Shown here in pieces: positions 1-6,675 of a stretch of 15,146 nt of DNA. The DNA comes from an uncultured Lachnospiraceae bacterium (GTDB lineage Bacteria > Bacillota > Clostridia > Lachnospirales > Lachnospiraceae), in contig CAJOPI010000088.1 in NCBI GenBank assembly GCA_905236275.1, positions 1-15,146 of the forward strand, given 5' to 3'. Within the stretch, counting starts at the first letter, position 1, and every line of letters begins with the position of its first letter. The position numbers and the translations under genes are program-made. The notes under the pieces were generated by a model, which worked only from the letters and a program-made list of their open reading frames with translations, searched no databases and had not been told where the DNA came from.

Positions 1-406
1 ATTACGCGTTGATCATATTGGATATCTTGTCAAAAGACCCGAAAAAGCTGAAGCAGTTTTCAAGGCCATGGGCTACAGCGTGAAGCGACCCTTATTCCAT
101 GATAAAAGCCGTAGGTGTGATTTCAGCTTCCTTGAAAAAGACGGACTCGTGGTTGAACTTATCGCCCCTTGGGATAAGGAGTCACCGATTTTCCCAATGC
201 TGAAGCATCACAAAAACATGGTTTACCATATCTGCTACAGCAGCGACAATAAAGATGAAGATATAAGTTCTCTTGAAAATGCCGGTTTTAAGCTCGTTGA
301 ACCGCCGAAAAAGGCTCCGGCGATTTCCGATACAGCTGAGGTTGCCTTCCTGATGCACATGGAAATCGGCATGATAGAACTGCTCTTTGACCACGCAGAT
401 TATTAG
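1..406 (+). CDS. VOC/glyoxalase-like metalloprotein, 5' end cut by window edge
   Basis: The reading frame is open from base 2 and its start lies outside the window; the first visible residues are LRVDHIGYLV. Seen: a vicinal-oxygen-chelate fold pattern, with the first beta strand carrying His (DHIGY), then Glu in LVVELIAP, His in MVYHICY and a last Glu in GMIELL. This is the H/E/H/E metal-ligand set of glyoxalase I and methylmalonyl-CoA epimerase relatives. About 135 residues are visible, close to the usual size of a single VOC domain, so little is missing. It ends 38 nt before an acyl carrier protein gene on the same strand. Known: small VOC proteins sit beside stand-alone ACPs and FkbH-type proteins in polysaccharide and natural-product clusters. 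Inference: it acts on the acyl group carried by that ACP, perhaps as an epimerase or isomerase. The substrate is unknown. Confidence 0.8.
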   Translation, partial: LRVDHIGYLVKRPEKAEAVFKAMGYSVKRPLFHDKSRRCDFSFLEKDGLVVELIAPWDKESPIFPMLKHHKNMVYHICYSSDNKDEDISSLENAGFKLVEPPKKAPAISDTAEVAFLMHMEIGMIELLFDHADY

Positions 407-431
407 GATCTTATACACAAATACGCAGAAT

Positions 432-436
432 GGAGG
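432..436 (+). promoter_or_regulatory. Ribosome binding site deciding the ACP start
   Basis: GGAGG lies 8 nt before the ATG at 445. An earlier in-frame ATG at 430 overlaps this site and has no Shine-Dalgarno sequence of its own, so 445 is preferred. Confidence 0.8.
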
Positions 437-444
437 AATTTTTC

Positions 445-690
445 ATGACTAGAGATGAAGTATACGAAAGACTTACGGAAGTATTCAGGGATGTTTTTGA
501 TGACGAGGATATCAGCATTTCTGACAGCACCACTTCAGCTGATATCGCTGACTGGGACTCATTCGAGCATATCAACCTGATACTCGCTGTCGAGAATGAA
601 TTCGGCATTAAAATCCCGATGGGTAAGGCCGTTGAATTGAAAAATGTCGGTGAACTTGTAAATACCATACTCGCATCGGCCGGTAACTGA
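445..690 (+). CDS. Stand-alone acyl carrier protein
   Basis: An 81-residue acidic protein with the helical ACP/PP-binding pattern. The phosphopantetheine attachment Ser is in WDSFEHINLI, followed by the typical helix II (AVENEFGIKIP) and a terminal helix (VGELVNTILA). The motif is DSF rather than the DSL of fatty-acid AcpP, and Trp precedes it, as in dedicated ACPs of polysaccharide and FkbH-type glyceryl-loading clusters. The start at 445 is set by GGAGG at 432-436. It is downstream of a VOC-family gene and is the last gene of its unit before a terminator hairpin. Inference: it carries a small acyl group (for example glyceryl, lactyl or an amino-acyl group) destined for the polymer. The loading enzyme, possibly FkbH-like, would lie left of the window. 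The family is certain; the cargo is not. Confidence 0.92.
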   Translation: MTRDEVYERLTEVFRDVFDDEDISISDSTTSADIADWDSFEHINLILAVENEFGIKIPMGKAVELKNVGELVNTILASAGN

Positions 691-718
691 GAAACTGTTC
701 ACAAATACATTTGTGCTG

Positions 719-756
719 AAAAAGGCAGGTGGAATAATGATTTCCCCTGCCTTTTT
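719..756. terminator. Bidirectional intrinsic terminator between convergent units
   Basis: An 11-bp arm AAAAAGGCAGG (719-729) pairs with CCTGCCTTTTT (746-756). After a single bulged T at 730 the stem continues with GGAA/TTCC (731-734 with 742-745), leaving a 7-nt loop. Read on plus it ends in TTTTT, and read on minus it also ends in TTTTT. It lies 28 nt after the ACP stop and 1 nt after the stop of the minus-strand SGNH gene, so it can end both transcripts. A weaker palindrome, CACAAA/TTTGTG at 700-715, lies just before it on the ACP side. Confidence 0.9.
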
Positions 757-757
757 A

Positions 758-2050
758 TTATTCAGCCTTATGCACTTCAAAGGTCTTATTGTCATCATCA
801 CAGACAAAATACTGCTCTGCGAGCCATCTTCCGTCTTCCCTGCTTCTTACCACTATCTTCATGTCAAGACTTCCGATCTCTTCCTTGTCTACAGTCTGAG
901 GAACAATGCCCATTTTCTCAAAGCAATAATCAAGGGCATAATGTTTCTCTGCCTGAGTCTTATCTGCCATATACACCTCACAGTAGCTGTTCTCAGGATT
1001 AATACCGAAAATATAGGAAACAGGCTCTGTCTTATCCGCAAGCATTTCTATCCTCTGTTCTTCCCACTTCTCCTTGTCGGCATCCCATGCCTTCACATAC
1101 TCCTCATCATCAAAATGACCTTCGAGCGAACATTCATTTACAAGATATTTACCAATATAATCGGTGAGCTTAGCCGCTCCCATAAAGTTCATATGAACAG
1201 GATCACCGAAATCATGATCAAAATCAAGATCAATGAGTTCGGGTTTTACGGCTATATTCATTGCAGTTTCACCGTTCTCCTCAGTAATTTTCATGAGAGC
1301 GTTAACCTGCTTCTGAAAACCTGTGGTCAAATGGTCTCCATCCACCGGAATGTTCAAAAGCACACATTTTATGTTTTTTTCCTTACAGAGATCAAGTATT
1401 TTCCGATAATAAACAACTCCATCTCCGCCTTCAAGCTCTTTTAATTCATCCGTAATCTCGCCGGTCAGTCCGCTTACCTGCATAACCTCCGTCATAAGAT
1501 ATGCGCCCTTATCGTAATTAATCTTCCTGTTGAAATCCTCTTCTTCAAGATCGTCAATACGGTCATGATAAGCATAAAGATTAGATAAAAAAGCAAGCTT
1601 TCCGCCATCAAAAAACTTTGAAGCATAGTTTATTGCTTCAAGCTTATTTTTATTCAAGGGCAGATAATCAATCGATTCATGAACGAAACCATAACCGCAG
1701 TTTATTGCATTTTTTTCATCCGAAATCTTTGACGCATCTACAAATATAATCTTCGGATTCGAATGCTCCAAGGCTTCCTTCAGAACGTAGTAGGAAACCT
1801 GTATTGACTCTCCCGAAGAAGCCAGATTGTAGGAACTGATTCCATAATTATCCCATAGATAAAAGGGGTCTATTCCCTCATGCGCTTTGCTCGAACCGAT
1901 GATCAGCACATCAAAATCAGTCGAAGAATTGAAAAACTGATTTTTATAATAATAACTGTCCTTATTCGAAACAATGCCTGAAAGACCGTAGCTTATGGCG
2001 GCGATCAATAAAAGAAAAACCACCGTTCTTATACATTTAATTCTTTTCAT
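758..2050 (-). CDS. SGNH/DltD-AlgJ-like membrane-anchored acyltransferase partner of the MBOAT
   Basis: 430 residues. An N-terminal signal-anchor helix (about residues 7-25) places the rest outside the membrane. The domain begins with strand and nucleophile loop VLIIGSSKAHEGIDP (Ser54 as probable nucleophile of a GDS-like GSS motif) and continues with NLASSGESIQ. Near residue 283 it has GDPVHMN, giving the Asp283-x-x-His286 pair typical of SGNH hydrolase or O-acetyltransferase domains. Known: proteins of this type (AlgJ/AlgX, PatB, DltD) receive an acyl group moved across the membrane by an MBOAT protein and place it on polymer hydroxyls. It follows the MBOAT gene by 6 nt and is the last gene of the minus-strand train. 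The region after about residue 310 is less conserved and I assign it no function. The start has only a weak, distant AGGG, so translational coupling is likely. Confidence 0.82.
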   Translation of the reverse strand: MKRIKCIRTVVFLLLIAAISYGLSGIVSNKDSYYYKNQFFNSSTDFDVLIIGSSKAHEGIDPFYLWDNYGISSYNLASSGESIQVSYYVLKEALEHSNPKIIFVDASKISDEKNAINCGYGFVHESIDYLPLNKNKLEAINYASKFFDGGKLAFLSNLYAYHDRIDDLEEEDFNRKINYDKGAYLMTEVMQVSGLTGEITDELKELEGGDGVVYYRKILDLCKEKNIKCVLLNIPVDGDHLTTGFQKQVNALMKITEENGETAMNIAVKPELIDLDFDHDFGDPVHMNFMGAAKLTDYIGKYLVNECSLEGHFDDEEYVKAWDADKEKWEEQRIEMLADKTEPVSYIFGINPENSYCEVYMADKTQAEKHYALDYCFEKMGIVPQTVDKEEIGSLDMKIVVRSREDGRWLAEQYFVCDDDNKTFEVHKAE

Positions 2051-2056
2051 AATAAG

Positions 2057-3622
2057 TTAAAATCCCTGATATATAAAATCGGATGCATTGAAATTCGGTC
2101 CATAATTACCATAAAGAATCACTATCACAAATAATCCTATCCATATGAACCACCTCAGGACAAGTCCCTGATTCCCGATCCAATTACGGCAAAAGCCGTA
2201 CTGTTCCCTGAGTCTTCCCGCTATGTAGAGAATAACTACGGACAAAATCATAAGATTCAGATCCACAACCGTAAGCGAGGTTTTCAGAAGGCTTCCATCA
2301 AAAAGCACCCATGGATTGAAATTGACTGTGAAAAACGTCGAAAGACCCTTGATCATATTAATTGCCGAACCTACTCCGTCTGCCCTGAAAAAGACAAGCG
2401 ATATTGAATAAATAAAATAGGTTCTTATCCTTCTGAAAAGATGCCATCCGTAAGAATCCACCGGAACATTAAGCTTTTTATTAAGAATATCCAGCCTGTC
2501 CTTCATAATCTCTGAAAGAGACATTATCAGCCAGAAATAAATACCGCAGCCTATAATATATTTATAATTTCCATGCCATATACCCATTACAAGCCATGAA
2601 AAAAACATTCCAAGCGTTACGGTAAAGTTCTTTGATGCTTTCTTTCCAAATTTCTTCTTAACGGCTTTTCCTGCATTGACGGTCATCTTGCTTTTAAGCA
2701 CAGGATACATGATGTAATCTCTCGCCCAGTTTCCAAGCGACATATGCCATCTCTGCCAGAATTCCTGTGAACTCTCGGAAAAGAAGGGATTATTGAAATT
2801 CTCCGGCAAGCTTATGCCGAACATTTCCGCAACACCCAAAACTATATCAACACTTCCGGAAAAATCACAATAAACCTGTATCGGATAAGCAAAAAGCGCA
2901 AGCCATATCCATATTCCATCATAATTGACCGGGTCAGTATATACAGGATTTACTATTGCCCCAAATCTTCCCGACACCACAAGGCACTTAAAAAAGCCCC
3001 AGAGCATTCTCTGCGCTCCCTTTTCTATCCTCTCCAATTCAAAGCCATGTGGTTCATAGAGAGACTGCAGGTTCTTATATTTGCTGATGGGTCCCGTTGT
3101 CATCTGCGGAAAAAACGACAGGAAAAGAAAGAGTCTGAAAAAATTCCTTTCAGGCTTCGAACTGCCCCAATAACAGTCCACAATGTAACCTATTGCCTGA
3201 CAGGTATAATATCCCATACCAAAGGCGGAAGCAAGCGGTATCGCCTGAAGAAGCGGAAACGCAGGAATCCTCGCATGCATAAAGGCAGATGGCTGTATCC
3301 AGTAAGCACTGCCTTTCATAAGAAACCATACCGCTGCGATTATGATTATCGCCGCCGCAACAAAGGCTCCGCCATGAGCATTTAGTGTTACCTGCCCGCT
3401 CGTATCCACATCCTTTATTGCAAAACGGGTAAATAAATAAGCTACCAGACTTGTAAACAGCAGAAAGACAATAGTATAGGGAACCGCTGCAAGCAGATAG
3501 AAGGAAATACTCAAAAAAAGGAGAGTCCACCATTGAAACTTTCCCGGAGTAAGATAATATATCAGCAGTGCTGCTGCCAAAAAAACAAAAAAACTAAATG
3601 AGGTAATTGTCATCGAAATCAT
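2057..3622 (-). CDS. MBOAT-family O-acyltransferase (AlgI/PatA-like)
   Basis: 521 residues with many hydrophobic segments, the usual length for AlgI-type MBOAT proteins. Seen: family motifs FPQMTTGPISKY (about 171-182), YCDFSGSVDI (251-260), FWQRWHMSLGNWARDYI (288-304, His293) and GIWHGN (347-352, His350, the invariant membrane His of MBOATs). It ends in a FIYQGF tail comparable to the FIYFQF end of AlgI relatives. Role by family: moves an acetyl or similar acyl group from a cytoplasmic thioester donor across the membrane to the SGNH partner encoded just downstream, which O-acylates the exported glycan. The start at 3622 is preferred over the ATG at 3613 because GAAAGAT precedes it and 3613 has no ribosome site. 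The gap from the GT2 stop is 12 nt, so the genes are probably co-transcribed. The acyl group cannot be read from the sequence; acetyl is the default guess. Confidence 0.93.
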   Translation of the reverse strand: MISMTITSFSFFVFLAAALLIYYLTPGKFQWWTLLFLSISFYLLAAVPYTIVFLLFTSLVAYLFTRFAIKDVDTSGQVTLNAHGGAFVAAAIIIIAAVWFLMKGSAYWIQPSAFMHARIPAFPLLQAIPLASAFGMGYYTCQAIGYIVDCYWGSSKPERNFFRLFLFLSFFPQMTTGPISKYKNLQSLYEPHGFELERIEKGAQRMLWGFFKCLVVSGRFGAIVNPVYTDPVNYDGIWIWLALFAYPIQVYCDFSGSVDIVLGVAEMFGISLPENFNNPFFSESSQEFWQRWHMSLGNWARDYIMYPVLKSKMTVNAGKAVKKKFGKKASKNFTVTLGMFFSWLVMGIWHGNYKYIIGCGIYFWLIMSLSEIMKDRLDILNKKLNVPVDSYGWHLFRRIRTYFIYSISLVFFRADGVGSAINMIKGLSTFFTVNFNPWVLFDGSLLKTSLTVVDLNLMILSVVILYIAGRLREQYGFCRNWIGNQGLVLRWFIWIGLFVIVILYGNYGPNFNASDFIYQGF

Positions 3623-3634
3623 TTTTGTATCTTT

Positions 3635-4681
3635 CTATCTTCCAAACTGATGAATCAATATATTTCTTACAGCTATTTCCAGTCCCTTCAGCGAAAAAAG
3701 GATTCCTGTCTTCTTATTTTTAAGAAGCATCAGCTGAAGACTGTCATAAAAGCCTTTTACAGTGATTTTTTCGATTATGTTTCTGTAGGGCTCTTTTTCT
3801 GTAAGCGCATTAAATTCACATATTCTCCTGCTTCTCTCGGTTTTGTTGTCGGGATGGCAGAAGTCCAGCATCAGATACTCTCCCAAAAGAATCCTGTAAT
3901 ATTTTCTTCTGACCGCCTCTTTGAAAATCCCGCCCTTATTATAATTCTTTACGAAATCGCCATAAGCCTTCAGTGTTGCCTCCATTATGCCGATTATCTC
4001 AGGATTGTAACGGTGGCTTATGGAACTTCCAAGCATCCTGTAATGATAGCCAAGATAAGCATAATAATAAAATGAAGCGGAATTTTCTATAAGATTAAGT
4101 ATAAATACAGTATCCTGACCTTTTTTTAAGCCCGGCGTATATCTGACCTTTTTATCCCTGATGACAGCTGCCCTTATAAGCTTTCCCCAAGGGGTCCCTA
4201 CTTCAACAGGTCCAAGTGCACTGTCACCTTTGAGAATGGCAATCTCCAGCCTTTCCTTTTCGAAGACTCCCTCCGGAACCTTCTCCAGTACCCGGTTTAT
4301 TTCCCGATTGGTATAATTTGTGGCATAACCAAAAAAGGTTATGTCGGCATTGGATTTATAAGCCTCTCTCAAAACCTTCTCACAGGCATCCTCTTCTATC
4401 CAGTCATCAGCATCCACGAACATGATATAGTCGCCCGCCGCGGCTTCAATGCCGGCATTACGGGCGACTGAGGTTCCCATGTTCTCCTGATTTATGACCT
4501 TCAGGGACGGATGTGATTCCGCCATTTCCTTAAGCAGCTCTCCTGCATCATTCGTTGAACCGTCATTGACGGCTATAACCTCTATCTCATCGGCTATTGT
4601 CTGTCTCAGACAGGAATTGAGAGAAGCCCTTAAGTAGCTGCTGTCAGTATTATAAACAGGTATTATTATAGATATTTTCAT
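3635..4681 (-). CDS. Family 2 glycosyltransferase (EpsJ/WcaA type)
   Basis: 348 residues. The N-terminal GT-A fold is clear: IIIPVYN (5-11), VIAVNDGST (35-43), NMGTSVARNAG (67-77) and the nucleotide/metal-binding FVDADDW (88-94, DAD at 90-92). A GQDTVF motif (188-193) matches the catalytic ED/QD loop of polysaccharide GT2 enzymes. There is no C-terminal membrane pair, unlike the GtrB-type GT2 upstream, so this is a soluble or peripheral transferase that builds the repeat unit on a lipid carrier at the inner face. The donor and linkage cannot be deduced. The start is 6 nt after the GT8 stop without a clear Shine-Dalgarno sequence, which suggests translational coupling. Confidence 0.9.
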   Translation of the reverse strand: MKISIIIPVYNTDSSYLRASLNSCLRQTIADEIEVIAVNDGSTNDAGELLKEMAESHPSLKVINQENMGTSVARNAGIEAAAGDYIMFVDADDWIEEDACEKVLREAYKSNADITFFGYATNYTNREINRVLEKVPEGVFEKERLEIAILKGDSALGPVEVGTPWGKLIRAAVIRDKKVRYTPGLKKGQDTVFILNLIENSASFYYYAYLGYHYRMLGSSISHRYNPEIIGIMEATLKAYGDFVKNYNKGGIFKEAVRRKYYRILLGEYLMLDFCHPDNKTERSRRICEFNALTEKEPYRNIIEKITVKGFYDSLQLMLLKNKKTGILFSLKGLEIAVRNILIHQFGR

Positions 4682-4687
4682 AGATTT

Positions 4688-5704
4688 TTACATCGTTTTA
4701 TTAATCTTGTATTTCATTGAATCTTTATTTGCCTTATAAATAAAATTCTCATAGGCAATCCTGAAAAGCCTTATAAATACGCTTCTCGGTATGTGTCTGT
4801 AAAGGATTTTTTCTATCTTCAGGATAAGACCTATCCTCGCCTTTTTCTTCTCGTAACCCTTCCAGGGCGAAAGCATCAGATATTTATCAAAAAGGTCATT
4901 ATCCGGATGAACGTTATCGCTGTTCCAGGGGAACTCGCCTACAAAACGGAAGAAATGATAAATCTTCGGTGCAGAAAGAGCGTCCTGTAACTCCCTGCGT
5001 TTGTAGAATCCTCTTTCCCCGAAGGTTTTATAATAATCCTTCAAGGAAAACGCAAGATAGGAGGGTTGGATATTATATTCGGGCGGAAGCTTCAAAATCT
5101 CGCCCTTCAAAACCACATTAAGGAGATCCTGATCTGGCGAAGGATACCATGCCCGAACATTTTTCACATGATTGCTTATTCTCTCCGAGCAGCGCATCTT
5201 CCGCCACTCTTTCATGGAGAACAGTATCACTCCCGAATTATAATAATAATCCGCCCTTGTAAAGCCCAGCCTGCCCTTATGCAGACGCACAAGAGAGTCA
5301 AGGCTCATTGCCAGCGGATGTCCCTCCATCGGCATAATTGCAAGCTCATCAAGCATACCGCTCACAATTGTATCCGCATCAAGATAAAGAACCCTGTCAA
5401 CGTCATCCCCCAGTACATAAGGCAGGAAAAGCCTCATATTTGCAGCATAAGAGCCCCTGTATGTCGGCATCTGGAGCTGTTTCATCATCAGCAGGAGCTT
5501 TTCCGTTTTCACGAAACAGATAGCCCTCTTATACTGTGCCGCAAGAAGTCTGAATTTTGCCTCGGAAGAAGCCGAAAGCTTCTCACCTAAGATAAAAACC
5601 CTAATTTCTTCAAAATGCCTGTTATTTTCAAAAAGAGAGGTCAGCGATACTCCGCAAAAGGGTGCATATTTCTCATTTATCTGATATAGTACGTCCAGTT
5701 TCAT
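4688..5704 (-). CDS. Family 8 glycosyltransferase (LgtC/GspA-like)
   Basis: 338 residues from the ATG at 5704. Seen: an opening strand DVLYQINEKYAPFCGVSLTS, which is the normal GT8 N-terminus (VaLTSLleN pattern); the DXD signature in RVLYLDADT; YNSGVILFSMKEWR; the SPDQDLLN loop; and a late His in IYHFFRFVGEFPW, where GT8 enzymes place a metal-ligand His (HYTGG.KPW in LgtC). Role by family: a retaining transferase using UDP-glucose or UDP-galactose to extend a glycan in the cytoplasm. The frame runs eight codons further to a TTG at 5728, through an ATG at 5722, but neither has a ribosome site and both would put residues before the usual family start. The start at 5704 still overlaps the upstream GtrB-like gene by 32 nt, and the only upstream G-rich run (GGGG, 12 nt away) is poorly spaced, so the start is uncertain. 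Confidence 0.88.
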   Translation of the reverse strand: MKLDVLYQINEKYAPFCGVSLTSLFENNRHFEEIRVFILGEKLSASSEAKFRLLAAQYKRAICFVKTEKLLLMMKQLQMPTYRGSYAANMRLFLPYVLGDDVDRVLYLDADTIVSGMLDELAIMPMEGHPLAMSLDSLVRLHKGRLGFTRADYYYNSGVILFSMKEWRKMRCSERISNHVKNVRAWYPSPDQDLLNVVLKGEILKLPPEYNIQPSYLAFSLKDYYKTFGERGFYKRRELQDALSAPKIYHFFRFVGEFPWNSDNVHPDNDLFDKYLMLSPWKGYEKKKARIGLILKIEKILYRHIPRSVFIRLFRIAYENFIYKANKDSMKYKINKTM

Positions 5705-6668
5705 TCTTGAAGTTATCCCCATTGTCAAAGTTTATACGCCGTTCCTCTACGACAAGCGGCCGGTGCATAATACGGGTATTAATGTTCAAAATATATTCTC
5801 CCATAAGTCCTATAAAGAAAAGCTGTAATGAACCTATGAGGAAAACACCTATGATCATCGGCGCATAACCGGCACTGAAATGATGCCAGTCAGTTAGCTT
5901 CAGTACGAGATAGACAAGTGCGATAACAAAGCTTATCAGACCCGCAAAAAAACCGATAAAGGTCGCTATACGCAGTCCCACCTTCGTATAAGAGGTAATG
6001 GAGAGCATTGCCGCATCATAAAGCGAGTAAAAATTGTTGCTGGTCTTTCCCGCACGCCTCTTCGGCTGTTCAAAAGGAATTTCCTTACGCTTGAAATTGT
6101 ACTCCGCAACGATTCCCCTGAGATAAGGAATAGGATCGTCGAGCTCTCTTAGCAGGTCTATAAAGGATTTATCATAAAGTCCCGTACCGGTAAAGTTCTC
6201 TATGAGCTTAACTGTAGACATATTCCTTATCATCTTGTAATAGCATTTACGCAGGAAAAAGATGAAGCCGTTTTCCTTACTGGTAGTCTTTATGGCACTG
6301 ACTATCTTATAGCCCTTTTCCCATTCTTCGACATATTGCGGTATCATCTCAGGCGGGTCCTGAAAGTCACAGCTCATGGAAATTACTGCGTCCCCGCTTG
6401 TCTGACACATAGCATAAAAAGGCGAATTAAACTGACCGAAATTTGTCACGTTTAAGATTGCTTTGATATTGCTGTTTCCTGCGCAGATTTCTTCAAGCTT
6501 TTCCCTTGTACCGTCTTCGGAATGGTTATCAATGAAAATAAGCTCATAGTCATATTTCGAAAGCTGCGTCGTCATTATCCCCACTATCGTCTCGCTCATA
6601 GGTCCTACATTTTCAACCTCATTGTAGCAGGGAATCATTATACTTAATTTTTTTCTTCTTTCACTCAT
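5673..6668 (-). CDS. GtrB/CsbB/ArnC-like polyprenyl-phosphate glycosyltransferase
   Basis: 331 residues. The GT2 domain has IMIPCYNEVENV (10-21), FIDNHSEDGT (45-54), NVTNFGQFNSP (73-83) and the DFQDPPE motif (101-107) typical of the DPM1/GtrB/ArnC branch. Two C-terminal membrane helices (about 230-256 and 268-292) follow, then the conserved tail GEYI..I..R....RPLVVEE. Known: this branch transfers a sugar from a nucleotide donor to undecaprenyl (or dolichyl) phosphate on the cytoplasmic face, for later use outside the membrane. In Bacillus, CsbB of this type works with a YfhO protein; a YfhO homologue lies two genes upstream here, with only the ThDP enzyme between them. It starts 7 nt after the ThDP gene and overlaps the next gene. 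Inference: it may charge the lipid carrier with the deoxysugar made by this operon, or with an ordinary hexose or HexNAc. Confidence 0.92.
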   Translation of the reverse strand: MSERRKKLSIMIPCYNEVENVGPMSETIVGIMTTQLSKYDYELIFIDNHSEDGTREKLEEICAGNSNIKAILNVTNFGQFNSPFYAMCQTSGDAVISMSCDFQDPPEMIPQYVEEWEKGYKIVSAIKTTSKENGFIFFLRKCYYKMIRNMSTVKLIENFTGTGLYDKSFIDLLRELDDPIPYLRGIVAEYNFKRKEIPFEQPKRRAGKTSNNFYSLYDAAMLSITSYTKVGLRIATFIGFFAGLISFVIALVYLVLKLTDWHHFSAGYAPMIIGVFLIGSLQLFFIGLMGEYILNINTRIMHRPLVVEERRINFDNGDNFKNETGRTISDK

Positions 6669-6675
6669 CGCTATC

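Noticed and set aside
700..715. CACAAA/TTTGTG palindrome as a regulator binding site
   Set aside because: It is a short A/T-rich palindrome downstream of a stop codon and next to a terminator, not near a promoter; most likely chance or a minor part of the 3' structure.
713..1444. Plus-strand open frame of 243 codons
   Set aside because: It runs antisense through the well-supported SGNH gene, begins inside the terminator hairpin, and its translation is rich in Ile/Leu/His/Phe without domain motifs.
3047..4075. Plus-strand open frames opposite the MBOAT and GT2 genes
   Set aside because: They are mirror frames of strongly supported genes; there are no ribosome sites or recognisable domains.
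5066..5590. Plus-strand frame of 174 codons opposite the GT8 gene
   Set aside because: His/Arg/Ile-rich translation with no family pattern, fully inside the GT8 coding region.
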